A stretch of DNA of 43,204 nucleotides from Hoeflea sp. BAL378 (GTDB taxonomy: Bacteria > Pseudomonadota > Alphaproteobacteria > Rhizobiales > Rhizobiaceae), in contig NZ_JRJG01000071.1 of assembly GCF_000759435.1 (NCBI RefSeq), positions 1-43,204 of the forward strand. The letters are read 5' to 3'. Under the pieces are notes generated by a model that had not been told where the DNA came from, made no database searches, and saw nothing but the letters and a program-made list of their open reading frames with translations. Below, piece by piece: positions 34,536-43,011 of this stretch; within the stretch, counting starts at the first letter, position 1, and every line of letters begins with the position of its first letter. The position numbers were made by a program, and so were the translations under genes.

Positions 34536-35915
34536 ATGAGCGGCCGCCAGGGCCTTGCCAGGCTCGCCGACAGCGTGCGCGAATTTTCCAGGCCCCACGG
34601 CGGCTGCGACATCTCCGGCACCGTCACCTCCGTCTCCCCGGGACGCTGCGTCATTTCCGGCCTGTCGCGCCATGTCCGCATCGGCGAGTTCCTGGGCTTC
34701 CGCCATGGCGATGCGGTCAAGCTGGCCGAGGTGGTGAGCCTCGGCCCCGACGAGGTCGTCGCCTGTCCGGTCGACGGTGCGTCTCAGGCCGGCATCGGCG
34801 AGCGCGTCTGGCGCCGCGGCGCGTTCCGCATCTCCCCGGACGCGGGATGGTGCGGGCGCACCATCAATTCGCTCGGCGAACCGGTCGACGGGCTCGGCCC
34901 GCTGCCGCAGGGGCCCGTGGCCCGCACCGTCACCGGCGCGCCGCCCGCCTCGATGCTGCGCCAGAGGGTCAGCGCGCCGCTGCGCACCGGCATCCGCGTG
35001 GTCGATGTCTTCGCGCCGATCTGCCAGGGCCAGCGGCTCGGGATCTTCGCCGGATCGGGCGTCGGCAAGTCGACGCTGCTGTCGATGTTCGCCAAGGCCT
35101 CCGATTTCGACCGCGCGGTGGTCGCCCTGGTCGGCGAGCGCGGCCGCGAGGTGCGCGAATTCATCGAGGACACGCTCGGCCCGAACATGAAGAAGACCGT
35201 CGCGGTGGTCGCCACCAGCGACGAAAGCCCGATGCAGCGCAAGCTCGCGCCGCTGACGGCCATGGCCGTTGCCGAGCATTTCCGCGACACCGGCGAAAAC
35301 GTGCTGCTGATCGTCGACAGCCTGACGCGCTTCGCCCATGCGCTGCGCGAGATCGGCATGGCGGCGGGGGAGCCACCGGTGGCCCGCGGCTATCCGGCCT
35401 CGGTGTTCACCGCCTTGCCCGGCCTGCTCGAACGCGCCGGACCTGGCCCGGAAGGGTCGGGGGCGATCACGGCCATCGTCTCGATCCTGGTCGACGGCGA
35501 CAATCACAACGACCCGGTCGCCGATTCCGCCCGCGGCATTCTCGACGGCCATCTCGTGCTCGACCGCGCGCTTGCCGACGAGGGCCGCTATCCGCCGGTC
35601 AATCCGCTGACCTCGATCTCGCGGCTGGCCCGCAAGGCCTGGCGCGGCGACGAGGAAAAGCTGGTGATGCGGCTCAAGGCGCTGATCCACCGCTACGAGG
35701 AAACGCGCGATCTCCGGCTGATCGGCGGCTACCGGGCCGGATCGGACGCCGAACTCGACATGGCCATAAAGCAGGCGCCGGTGATTTACGAGATCCTGCG
35801 CCAGACCCCCGAACAACCGCCCAGCGTCGACGCCTTCGCCGAGCTGGCCGAAGCAATGAAGGCCGCGGCCGGCATCCCCTCCGCGCCGCCCCCCAAGGAA
35901 AGGGCCAGACCGTGA
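34536..35915 (+). CDS. fliI: Flagellar export ATPase FliI
   Basis: The 459-residue ATPase is of F1-beta type. Walker A GSGVGKST lies near residue 175, with GERGREVREF, VLLIVDSLTRFAHALREI (Walker B), GEPPVARGYPASVFTALP and the typical C-terminal helical domain. It works with FlhA and FlhB to unfold and deliver export substrates. GGAGG precedes the ATG at 34536. The stop overlaps the next start (GTGA). Confidence 0.96.
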   Translation: MSGRQGLARLADSVREFSRPHGGCDISGTVTSVSPGRCVISGLSRHVRIGEFLGFRHGDAVKLAEVVSLGPDEVVACPVDGASQAGIGERVWRRGAFRISPDAGWCGRTINSLGEPVDGLGPLPQGPVARTVTGAPPASMLRQRVSAPLRTGIRVVDVFAPICQGQRLGIFAGSGVGKSTLLSMFAKASDFDRAVVALVGERGREVREFIEDTLGPNMKKTVAVVATSDESPMQRKLAPLTAMAVAEHFRDTGENVLLIVDSLTRFAHALREIGMAAGEPPVARGYPASVFTALPGLLERAGPGPEGSGAITAIVSILVDGDNHNDPVADSARGILDGHLVLDRALADEGRYPPVNPLTSISRLARKAWRGDEEKLVMRLKALIHRYEETRDLRLIGGYRAGSDAELDMAIKQAPVIYEILRQTPEQPPSVDAFAELAEAMKAAAGIPSAPPPKERARP

Positions 35916-36475
35916 CCGACACGATCGATTTTGACGATGCTGATGACGACGCGCCCGGTCCCGTCGCCAAGCCGAAACGCACGGGCGATCGCGTCTTCGC
36001 GGTCTCCGGCTTCCTGCTCGCCACGGCGGCGGCGTTCTTTCCCTGGTATGTCTTCTTCAATCAGGAAAGCTTCGGCATCGCTCCCATGGGCTACAACGAC
36101 ACCAGGGACCTGCCCGAGACCCCCGGCCGCGCCGTGGTCAATGTCTCGCCGCTCGCAATCCCCGATGAGAAGGATGGATCGGCGCCGGCCTCGGCCTTCG
36201 ACCCGATCGTCACCGCCACCGTCCCCAATGCCGAAGACCGGGCGGCCGGCGAGTCCGCTTCGCTGAGCGAGGATCCGAACCAGTCCTTCCCCGGCAAGCC
36301 GCAGTACCGGTTGCTGCACGTCGCCAACGGCCGCGCCCTCATCGAGGACCGGTCGGGCATGTACATCGTCCGCATCGGCTCGGTCCTGCCGGACAATTCG
36401 CGCCTCGCCACGCTCGAGCAGCGCAATGGCCAGTGGGTCATCGTCACCTCGAACGGCGACGTGATCCAGAACTGA
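35912..36475 (+). CDS. Single-pass membrane protein of unknown function between fliI and flgB
   Basis: The 187-residue protein starts at GTG 35912, coupled to fliI by a 4-base overlap. An acidic N-terminus (TIDFDDADDD) is followed by one membrane helix around residues 28-47 (VFAVSGFLLATAAAFFPWYV). A disordered linker comes next, then a C-terminal beta-rich domain (LHVANGRALIEDRSGMYIVR, then NGQWVIVTSNGDVIQ) expected in the periplasm. The topology suggests an envelope-anchored assembly or regulatory factor of the flagellum. The family is not recognised. Confidence 0.75.
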   Translation: MTDTIDFDDADDDAPGPVAKPKRTGDRVFAVSGFLLATAAAFFPWYVFFNQESFGIAPMGYNDTRDLPETPGRAVVNVSPLAIPDEKDGSAPASAFDPIVTATVPNAEDRAAGESASLSEDPNQSFPGKPQYRLLHVANGRALIEDRSGMYIVRIGSVLPDNSRLATLEQRNGQWVIVTSNGDVIQN

Positions 36476-36520
36476 GACCGGTCGCCGGCGTGATCCTGCG
36501 GCAATCGGCTCCTCGCAAGG

Positions 36521-36542
36521 CACGCACAAGATTGACCGCCTA
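36521..36542 (+). promoter_or_regulatory. Shared motility motif, copy 5 (upstream of flgB)
   Basis: CACGCACAAG, eight bases, CCTA. The CAAG-N8-CCTA core is exact; two of the first ten bases differ from the consensus. It ends 32 bases before the flgB ATG. Confidence 0.45.
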
Positions 36543-36574
36543 GTTTCCGGACTTGCACAGGACGGAGACATGTC

Positions 36575-36952
36575 ATGCAACCGATCCAGCTTTTCGATCT
36601 GACCTCCAAACAGGCGCACTGGCTGACCGTTCGCCAGAGCGTCGTCGCAGGCAACATCGCCAACGCCAACACGCCCGGCTACGCCACCCGCGAGGTCGCA
36701 GCCTTCGAGGCCGTGCTCCAGGAGACCGGGGCGCGGATGGCCGCGACCCATCCCGGACATATCCAGGAGGACGCGCTGCGCGGATCTGTCAGCAGCCGCG
36801 ACAGCCGCGACGTCGAGGTCCAGCCCTCGGGCAATTCGGTCAATCTGCCTGATGAACTGAGCAAGACAGGGGAGATCAAGCGCATGTACGAGCTCAACAC
36901 CGGCATGGTGAAGGCCTTTCACCGGATGATGCTTCTGACGGTGAGGCGCTGA
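36575..36952 (+). CDS. flgB: Flagellar proximal rod protein FlgB
   Basis: The 125-residue protein has the N-terminal [20 protein letters not shown] rod motif and the C-terminal [20 protein letters not shown] helix. FlgB is the most proximal rod subunit joined to the export gate and FliE. GGAG precedes the ATG. It heads a tightly packed operon with flgC, fliE, flgG, flgA, flgI, motE, flgH, fliL and fliP, and overlaps flgC by one base. Confidence 0.94.
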   Translation: MQPIQLFDLTSKQAHWLTVRQSVVAGNIANANTPGYATREVAAFEAVLQETGARMAATHPGHIQEDALRGSVSSRDSRDVEVQPSGNSVNLPDELSKTGEIKRMYELNTGMVKAFHRMMLLTVRR

Positions 36953-37377
36953 TGGTCATCGATCCGCTTTCGCTGGCCTCGCGCATCGCCTCCTCGGGTC
37001 TGGACGTCCAGGAAACCCGCATGCGCATCCTGTCGGAAAACCTGGCCAACGCCCAGTCCACCGGCGACACGCCCGGCGCCGACGCCTATCGCCGCAAGAC
37101 CATCAGCTTCTCCTGGGAGCTCGACCGGTCGCTCGGCGCCTCGAGCGCCAAGATCTCCAAGATCGCCACCGATCCGGGGGAATTCACCATCGAATACGAT
37201 CCGGGCAATCCCGCGGCCGACGACAAGGGCATGGTCAAGCTGCCCAATGTCAACGTGCTGATCGAGCTTGCCGACATGCGCGAGGCCAACCGGTCTTACG
37301 AAGCCAATCTCCAGACCGTCAAGCAGACCAGGGAACTGGTCTCGATGACGATCGATCTCCTGAGGGCCGGACAATGA
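36952..37377 (+). CDS. flgC: Flagellar rod protein FlgC
   Basis: The 141-residue protein shows [20 protein letters not shown] and [20 protein letters not shown] at the N-terminus. [24 protein letters not shown] is at the C-terminus, all standard for FlgC. It forms the rod with FlgB and FlgF. The stop overlaps the fliE start (ATGA). Confidence 0.95.
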   Translation: MVIDPLSLASRIASSGLDVQETRMRILSENLANAQSTGDTPGADAYRRKTISFSWELDRSLGASSAKISKIATDPGEFTIEYDPGNPAADDKGMVKLPNVNVLIELADMREANRSYEANLQTVKQTRELVSMTIDLLRAGQ

Positions 37378-37712
37378 TTGACATGATCGGAGCAGCTTCC
37401 GCGCTGTCGCGCCTGGGTGGCGCGGGCGGAACCGAAGTCGCCAGCGCGGCCTCGATGTCGCAGACGGCGGCCACCGCGGCGTCGGCCATGCCCGGCGGGT
37501 CCTTCGCCGACGTCATGCAGTCGCTGGGCGAGGGCGTGATGGACAATCTGAAGGTTGCCGAGGGCCAGTCCTTCGCCGCCGTCCGCGGCGAGGCGGCCAC
37601 CCGCGACGTCGTCGACGCGATCATGACCGCCGAACAGTCGCTGCAGACCGCCGTCGCCATCCGCGACAAGCTGGTCACCGCCTATCTCGAAATCGCCCGC
37701 ATGCAAATTTAA
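37374..37712 (+). CDS. fliE: Flagellar hook-basal body protein FliE
   Basis: The 112-residue protein has an Ala-rich N-terminus and the conserved C-terminal region [46 protein letters not shown] and YLEIARMQI. FliE links the MS ring/export gate to the rod. Coupled to flgC. Confidence 0.93.
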   Translation: MIDMIGAASALSRLGGAGGTEVASAASMSQTAATAASAMPGGSFADVMQSLGEGVMDNLKVAEGQSFAAVRGEAATRDVVDAIMTAEQSLQTAVAIRDKLVTAYLEIARMQI

Positions 37713-37722
37713 GGATATCGCC

Positions 37723-38511
37723 ATGAAGGCCTTGGCCATCGCAGCAACCGGCATGAATGCCCAGCAGCTCAATCTCGAAGTGATCGCCAACAACGTGGCG
37801 AACATCAACACCACCGGCTTCAAGCGCGCGCGCGCCGAATTTTCCGACCTTCTCTACCAGGTCGAGCGCAATGCCGGCGTCGCCAATGCCTCCAACCAGG
37901 CGATCGTGCCCGAAGGCGCGCATATCGGTCTCGGCGTGCAGACCTCCGCGGTGCGCAACCTGCACATCCAGGGAAGCCTGGTCGGCACCTCCAACAAGCT
38001 CGATCTCGCGCTTGTCGGCCGCGGCTGGTTCCAGATCGAGATGCCCGACGGCGCCACCACCTACACACGGGCCGGGGCCTTCAACACCAATGCCGACGGC
38101 CAGCTCGTCACCATCGACGGCTACACCGTCGTCCCCGGCATCACCTTTCCCGCCGACACCAGCGAGGTCGTGATCTCGGCCTCGGGCCAGGTCTTCGGGC
38201 GGATCGGCAACGAGACCGAAATGCAGGATCTGGGACAGTTGACGCTAGCGAGCTTCGTCAACGAGGCGGGCCTCGAGCCGATGGGCGACAACCTGTTCCG
38301 CGAGACCCCGGCCTCAGGCCCGGCGACGGTCGGCATCCCCAACGATCCCGGCTTCGCCAGCATCCAGCAGGGCTATCTTGAAGCCTCCAACGTCGATCCG
38401 GTCAAGGAAATCACCGACCTGATCTCGGCGCAGCGGGCTTACGAGATGAACTCCAAGATCATCCAGGCCGCCGATGAAATGGCCTCCGTCGTTTCGAAGA
38501 ATCTCCGGTAA
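37723..38511 (+). CDS. flgG: Flagellar distal rod protein FlgG
   Basis: The 262-residue protein has the canonical N-terminus ([20 protein letters not shown]) and [36 protein letters not shown] and the C-terminal [20 protein letters not shown] with [10 protein letters not shown] follow. It builds the distal rod. AAGGA precedes the ATG. Confidence 0.97.
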   Translation: MKALAIAATGMNAQQLNLEVIANNVANINTTGFKRARAEFSDLLYQVERNAGVANASNQAIVPEGAHIGLGVQTSAVRNLHIQGSLVGTSNKLDLALVGRGWFQIEMPDGATTYTRAGAFNTNADGQLVTIDGYTVVPGITFPADTSEVVISASGQVFGRIGNETEMQDLGQLTLASFVNEAGLEPMGDNLFRETPASGPATVGIPNDPGFASIQQGYLEASNVDPVKEITDLISAQRAYEMNSKIIQAADEMASVVSKNLR

Positions 38512-38528
38512 CAAAGGACAAGGCAAAC

Positions 38529-39011
38529 ATGACGTTTGGCCACACATCAGCTTTGACACGGCTTTGCCGCGCAGCCTTCGTGCTGGCGTGCGCGCTCTGC
38601 GCCCTGGCGCCGGCGCAGGCCGGGCAGGGCACCGCTGTGGTGCCGGAACGGACCATCTATCCCGGCGAGGAACTCGTCGCCGGCCTGGTGCGCGAGGTCG
38701 AGGTCACCAACCCGAATCTCGCCAGCGGCTATGCCGAGATCACCGCCGACGTTGTGGGCAAGGTCACCACCCGCACGCTCCTGCCCGGACGGACCATTCC
38801 GGTCGGCGTGCTACGTGACGCCTGGGCGGTGGAGCGCGGCGCGACCGTCAAGCTGGTCTTCGCCGGCGGCGGCCTGACCATCACCGCCGAAGGCACGCCG
38901 CTCAAGAACGGCGCGGTCGGCGATTTCATCACCGTCCGCAACATCGAATCCGGCGTGGTTATTTCCGGCACCGTCATGGACGACGGCAGCGTGCGGGTGG
39001 CCTCGCAATGA
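38529..39011 (+). CDS. flgA: P-ring assembly chaperone FlgA
   Basis: The 160-residue protein has a Sec signal (AAFVLACALCALAPAQA). A SAF-like domain follows (RTIYPGEELVAGLVREVEV, TTRTLLPGRTIPVGVLRDAW, VRNIESGVVISGTV). It is a periplasmic chaperone for P-ring assembly, encoded directly before flgI with an ATGA overlap. Confidence 0.94.
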   Translation: MTFGHTSALTRLCRAAFVLACALCALAPAQAGQGTAVVPERTIYPGEELVAGLVREVEVTNPNLASGYAEITADVVGKVTTRTLLPGRTIPVGVLRDAWAVERGATVKLVFAGGGLTITAEGTPLKNGAVGDFITVRNIESGVVISGTVMDDGSVRVASQ

Positions 39012-40165
39012 CCGGCAGGCTCGCACGCATCGCCGCGGTCTGGCTTGGCCTTGTGTGCCTCGCCGGCTCCGGGCTTGATCGCATCGTCGCGCCGGAGCTC
39101 GGCTGGGTGCGACCCGCCGCCGCCGCCTCGCGCATCAAGGACATCGCCTCGCTGCAGGCGGCGCGCGACAACCAGCTCATCGGCTACGGCCTGGTGGTGG
39201 GCCTCCAGGGCACCGGCGACGGGCTGCGCAACTCGCCCTTCACCGAGCAGTCGCTGCGCGCCATGCTGCAGAATCTCGGCATTTCCACCGAAGGCGGCGC
39301 CTCGCGCGCCAACAATGTCGCGGCGGTGATCGTCACCGCCAACCTGCCGCCCTTTGCCAGCCTCGGCTCGCGCATCGACGTCAGCGTCTCCTCGCTCGGC
39401 GACGCCACCTCGCTGCGCGGCGGCACGCTGGTGATGACCTCCATGTCCGGCGCCGACGGCCAGATCTACGCGGTCGCCCAGGGCTCCGTCGTGGTCTCCG
39501 CCGTCACCGCCCAGGGCGACGCGGCGAGCCTGCAGCAGGGCGTGGCCACGGCCGGCCGCCTGCCTGGCGGCGCCATCATCGAGCGCGAAATCCCCGCCAC
39601 CTTCAAGCAGGTCGGCGGCCTGGTCTACCAGTTGCGCAATCCGGATTTCTCCACCGCCGTCGGCATGGCCGACGTGATCAACGCCTATTCGCAGGCGCGC
39701 TACGGCGCTGCCATCGCCGAGGCCCGCGATTCCACCACCATCGCCGTGCGCAAGCCGGAAAAGGCAGACCTTGCGCGGCTGACCGCGGAAATCGAGGGCC
39801 TGATCGTCGAGACCGACACGCCGGCCCGCGTCGTCATCAACGAGCGCACCGGCACCATCGTCATCGGCAATGACGTGCGCGTCTCCCGCGTCGCCGTCAC
39901 CCATGGAACGCTCACGGTGCAGATCACCGAGACCCCCACCATCGTGCAGCCGGCCCCGTTCTCCAACGGCGTGACCGCGGTCGAGCCGCTCACCGACATC
40001 ACCGCCGGCGTCGAGGGCGGGCAGGTCGCCATCATCGACGGGCCGGACCTGCGCACGCTGGTCGCCGGCCTCAACTCGATCGGCGTCAAGCCCGACGGCA
40101 TCATCGCCATCCTGCAGGGCATCAAGTCGGCCGGCGCGCTGCATGCCGAACTGGTGCTGCAATGA
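39008..40165 (+). CDS. flgI: Flagellar P-ring protein FlgI
   Basis: The 385-residue protein has a signal peptide (RIAAVWLGLVCLAGSGLDRI region). Conserved parts are SRIKDIASLQAARDNQLIGY, GLVVGLQGTGDGLRNSPFTE, DVSVSSLGDATSLRGGTLVM and the C-terminal GVKPDGIIAILQGIKSAGAL. It forms the periplasmic P ring. Both ends overlap neighbouring genes by 4 bases. Confidence 0.96.
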   Translation: MTGRLARIAAVWLGLVCLAGSGLDRIVAPELGWVRPAAAASRIKDIASLQAARDNQLIGYGLVVGLQGTGDGLRNSPFTEQSLRAMLQNLGISTEGGASRANNVAAVIVTANLPPFASLGSRIDVSVSSLGDATSLRGGTLVMTSMSGADGQIYAVAQGSVVVSAVTAQGDAASLQQGVATAGRLPGGAIIEREIPATFKQVGGLVYQLRNPDFSTAVGMADVINAYSQARYGAAIAEARDSTTIAVRKPEKADLARLTAEIEGLIVETDTPARVVINERTGTIVIGNDVRVSRVAVTHGTLTVQITETPTIVQPAPFSNGVTAVEPLTDITAGVEGGQVAIIDGPDLRTLVAGLNSIGVKPDGIIAILQGIKSAGALHAELVLQ

Positions 40166-40689
40166 GCGCCGCCCGTCGCAGCCTCCTTGGCAGGGCGGTC
40201 CGGGGCCTCGGCCCCGCGGCGGTCGTCGTGCTCGGGCTCGTCGCGCCGGGAGCGCTGGCGCAGCAGGCGCCGCCTCCGACCTCGGAAGAGGACGTCCGCG
40301 CCTTTTGCGGCAACATCGCCGATGCCGCGCGCGACCAGCGCTACCTTCTGCAGAAGAAGGAGCTCGAGGATCTGCAGGCCGGCGTCGACGAGCGGCTCAA
40401 GCGGCTCGAGGACCGGTCGGCGCAGTACCAGGACTGGCTCAAGAAGCGCGAGGAATTCATGCGCGTGGCCGAATCCCAGCTCGTCGACATCTACAAGAAC
40501 ATGAAGTCGGACGCGGCCGCCCAGCAGCTCGAGATCGTACGGCCCGAAGTCGCCGCGGCGATCATCATGAAACTCAGCCCGCGGCTTGCGAGCGCCATTC
40601 TCAACGAGATGGATTCGACCAAGGCCGCCGGCCTGACCGGCATCATTGCCAGCGCCGCGGCGCCCGACCAACCCGAGGACCCGTCATGA
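40162..40689 (+). CDS. motE: MotE, periplasmic motility chaperone (MgtE-N-like)
   Basis: The 175-residue protein has a signal peptide (AAVVVLGLVAPGALA). A single cysteine, Cys49 (RAFCGNI), lies before a long coiled coil (LLQKKELEDLQAGVDERLKR). The MgtE-N-like end has PEVAAAIIMKLSPRLASAIL. In S. meliloti, MotE is a disulfide-linked dimer acting as a chaperone of the stator-associated periplasmic protein MotC. The single Cys fits that. Its place between flgI and flgH matches rhizobia. motC is not in the window. Confidence 0.85.
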   Translation: MSAARRSLLGRAVRGLGPAAVVVLGLVAPGALAQQAPPPTSEEDVRAFCGNIADAARDQRYLLQKKELEDLQAGVDERLKRLEDRSAQYQDWLKKREEFMRVAESQLVDIYKNMKSDAAAQQLEIVRPEVAAAIIMKLSPRLASAILNEMDSTKAAGLTGIIASAAAPDQPEDPS

Positions 40690-41390
40690 TCAGGGCAATA
40701 GCCTTCACCGCTCTCGCCCTTTCGCTCGCCGGCTGCAACTCGCAGACCTTCAACGAGATCGGCAAGGCCCCGTCGATGAGCCCGGTAGGTTCCGGCCTCG
40801 CCTATGGCGAGACGCCACAGATGGCGGCCTACCCGAAACAGCCGCCCCAGCGCTCGGGCAGTTTTTCGTTGTGGGACGACCGCAGCTCGAAGCTGTTCCA
40901 GGATGCCCGCGCGGTCAGCGTCGGCGATATTCTCACCGTCGATCTCGCCATCAACGACAGGGCCAGCTTCGACAATGCCACCGACCGCAGCCGCACCAAC
41001 GACAGCGCCATGAATCTCGGGGTCAACATTCCGGCCATCGGCGCGGTCGGCGCGGGCGACATCAATTACGGCTCGGACACGAAGACCAAGGGCCAGGGCA
41101 CCACGGCGCGGTCCGAGAAGCTCAACCTGCGCATCGCCGCCGTCGTGACCGGCATCCTGCCCAACGGCAATCTGGTCATCAGCGGCAGCCAGGAGGTGCG
41201 GGTCAACCACGAACTGCGCATCCTCAACGTCGCGGGCATCGTCAGGCCGCTCGATGTCGATCACAACAACACCGTGGCCTACGACAAGATCGCCGAGGCG
41301 CGCGTCTCCTATGGCGGCCGCGGCAGGCTCACCGAAGTGCAGCAGCCGCCGGTCGGACAGCAATTCGTCGACATCTATTCCCCGATCTGA
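40686..41390 (+). CDS. flgH: Flagellar L-ring lipoprotein FlgH
   Basis: The 234-residue protein has a lipoprotein signal with lipobox LSLAGC (Cys17). It has the FlgH core: GSFSLWDDRSSKLFQDARAV, SVGDILTVDLAINDRASFDN, NGNLVISGSQEVRVNHELRI and GRLTEVQQPPVGQQFVDIYS. It forms the outer-membrane L ring. The ATG overlaps the motE stop. Confidence 0.96.
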   Translation: MIRAIAFTALALSLAGCNSQTFNEIGKAPSMSPVGSGLAYGETPQMAAYPKQPPQRSGSFSLWDDRSSKLFQDARAVSVGDILTVDLAINDRASFDNATDRSRTNDSAMNLGVNIPAIGAVGAGDINYGSDTKTKGQGTTARSEKLNLRIAAVVTGILPNGNLVISGSQEVRVNHELRILNVAGIVRPLDVDHNNTVAYDKIAEARVSYGGRGRLTEVQQPPVGQQFVDIYSPI

Positions 41391-41401
41391 CGGGCTGACC
41401 C

Positions 41402-41917
41402 ATGGCTGACACCGAAGAAGAGACCGAGGGAGCAGGCAAGAAGAAGTCCGGCCTGATCGTCACGATCGCGATCGTCCTGGTTCTGAGCCTGCTCGCCGGC
41501 GGCGGCGGCTGGGTGCTGGGCGGCATCCTCGCGCCGAAGGTGGCCCAGCCCGAGGAGGAGGCGGCCGCGGCGGCCGCAGCGCCCCATGGCGGCGCCGAGG
41601 GCGAGAAGGAAGGCGAGGGCGAAATCAAAGCACGGGAAAACCTCGTTCAGCTTGAGCCGATCACCACGAATCTGTCATACCCTTCCGACAACTGGATTCG
41701 AATCGAGGTATCGCTCGTGTTCACCGGCGAGACCGATGACGAACTCGCCGATCAGATCCACCAGGACATTCTTGCCTACCTGCGGACCGTCTCGCTTCAG
41801 CAGATAGAGGGTCCCCGGGGATTTCAGTATTTGCGGGACGATTTGCGTGAACGGGTGAAGCTGCGGTCCGAGGGCCGCGTCAACGATCTCCTTTTGAGGA
41901 CCTTTGTGATCGAATGA
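41402..41917 (+). CDS. fliL: Flagellar basal-body-associated protein FliL
   Basis: The 171-residue protein has a short cytoplasmic N-terminus (EEETEGAGKKKS), one membrane helix (LIVTIAIVLVLSLLAGGGGW) and an Ala/Glu-rich linker. A periplasmic domain follows (LEPITTNLSYPSDNWIRIEV, ending RVNDLLLRTFVIE). FliL surrounds the stator and supports torque. It overlaps fliP by 4 bases. Confidence 0.93.
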   Translation: MADTEEETEGAGKKKSGLIVTIAIVLVLSLLAGGGGWVLGGILAPKVAQPEEEAAAAAAAPHGGAEGEKEGEGEIKARENLVQLEPITTNLSYPSDNWIRIEVSLVFTGETDDELADQIHQDILAYLRTVSLQQIEGPRGFQYLRDDLRERVKLRSEGRVNDLLLRTFVIE

Positions 41918-42651
41918 TTCGATTTTTTTCGGCCCTTGCAGCCATGATGGCATTTGCAACGGCGGCCAACGCACAGGGCATAGACCCCAGCCTGCTGCAG
42001 CTCCCGGTCGACGGGTCGGTCGCAAGCTGGATCATCCGCACCTTCGGCCTTCTCACCGTGCTCTCGGTCGCTCCGGGCATCCTGATCATGGTGACCAGCT
42101 TCCCGCGCTTCATCATCGCGTTTGCGATCCTGCGCTCGGGCATGGGGCTGGCCACGACGCCGGCCAACATGATCCTGGTCAGCCTGGCGCTGTTCATGAC
42201 CTTCTATGTCATGGCGCCGACCTTCGACCGGGCCTGGGAGACGGGCGTCACGCCGCTGCTCGAAAACCAGATCACCGAGGCGCAGGCGATTCCGCTGATC
42301 GCCGATCCGTTCCGCGAGTTCATGCTGGCCAACACCCGGCCCAAGGATCTCGCCCTGTTCATCGACATCGCCACCGAACGCAACCAGTCCACCGAGACCG
42401 CCGGCAAGATCGACCTGCGCGTTCTGGTGCCGGCCTTCATGATCTCCGAAATCCGGCGCGGCTTCGAGATCGGCTTTCTCGTCGTGCTGCCGTTCCTCGT
42501 CATCGACCTCGTCGTGGCCACCATCACCATGTCGATGGGCATGATGATGCTGCCGCCGACGGCGATCTCGCTGCCGTTCAAGATCCTGTTCTTCGTCCTG
42601 ATCGACGGCTGGAACCTGCTCGTGGGCAGTCTGGTCCGCTCTTTCGTCTGA
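41914..42651 (+). CDS. fliP: Flagellar type III export protein FliP
   Basis: The 245-residue protein has a cleavable signal (ALAAMMAFATAANA). FliP segments are LTVLSVAPGILIMVTSFPRF, LAIFMT-like LALFMTFYVMAP, LVPAFMISEIRRGFEIGFLV and MGMMMLPPTAISLPFKILFF. It builds the export gate with FliQ and FliR, which are not in the window. Last gene of the operon here. Confidence 0.96.
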   Translation: MIRFFSALAAMMAFATAANAQGIDPSLLQLPVDGSVASWIIRTFGLLTVLSVAPGILIMVTSFPRFIIAFAILRSGMGLATTPANMILVSLALFMTFYVMAPTFDRAWETGVTPLLENQITEAQAIPLIADPFREFMLANTRPKDLALFIDIATERNQSTETAGKIDLRVLVPAFMISEIRRGFEIGFLVVLPFLVIDLVVATITMSMGMMMLPPTAISLPFKILFFVLIDGWNLLVGSLVRSFV

Positions 42652-43011
42652 AACGGTCCGCCACGGCGGATAAGTCAGCGCCGGCGTCCGCGCGGGCGGG
42701 CAAGCGCTGTCCCGTTCCTTCGAAGTGCACCCGCCCTGCCGGCACCGGTCGGACCCCGGCGACGCGTTGCCCGCGCGCGATTCCCGCATTCTTTCATCAG
42801 TCGTTAACCATATAGTAATTCCTGGTCTTTTTGCCTTTCGATTAATCACTTCGAAAGTCGGAACTGTGATTATGGTGCCAACACGACGGGAAGGAACTCC
42901 TTCGTGAAGCAAAAGAGTTCCGACAGGCATGACGCCGAACTGCCGTGACCGGTAAATACATAAGCCCGGTATGTCCCTCTCCAGTATCTCGTAATAACAA
43001 GGGACAACCCT
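42652..43011 (+). promoter_or_regulatory. Flagellin upstream region and structured leader
   Basis: No gene is visible in these 360 bases. The AT-rich part around 42790-42850 contains GTTAACCATATAGT, a possible promoter (TATAGT at 42811-42816 as -10; a weak -35). Downstream, GGAACTC (42893-42899) pairs with GAGTTCC (42915-42921), and inside the loop CTTC pairs with GAAG, giving a likely stable leader hairpin. ACCGG/CCGGT near 42950-42975 is a second possible stem. AAGGGA before the ATG is the ribosome site. Confidence 0.45.

Noticed and set aside
42657-42670. Inverted repeat TCCGCC-AC-GGCGGA after fliP as terminator
   Set aside because: The loop is only two bases and no T-run follows, so it is not a convincing intrinsic terminator.
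42696-42716. Possible sixth copy of the shared motif before flagellin (CAAG-N8-CGTT)
   Set aside because: Only two of the four right-half bases match the consensus and the left half lacks TTC; not better than chance in GC-rich DNA.
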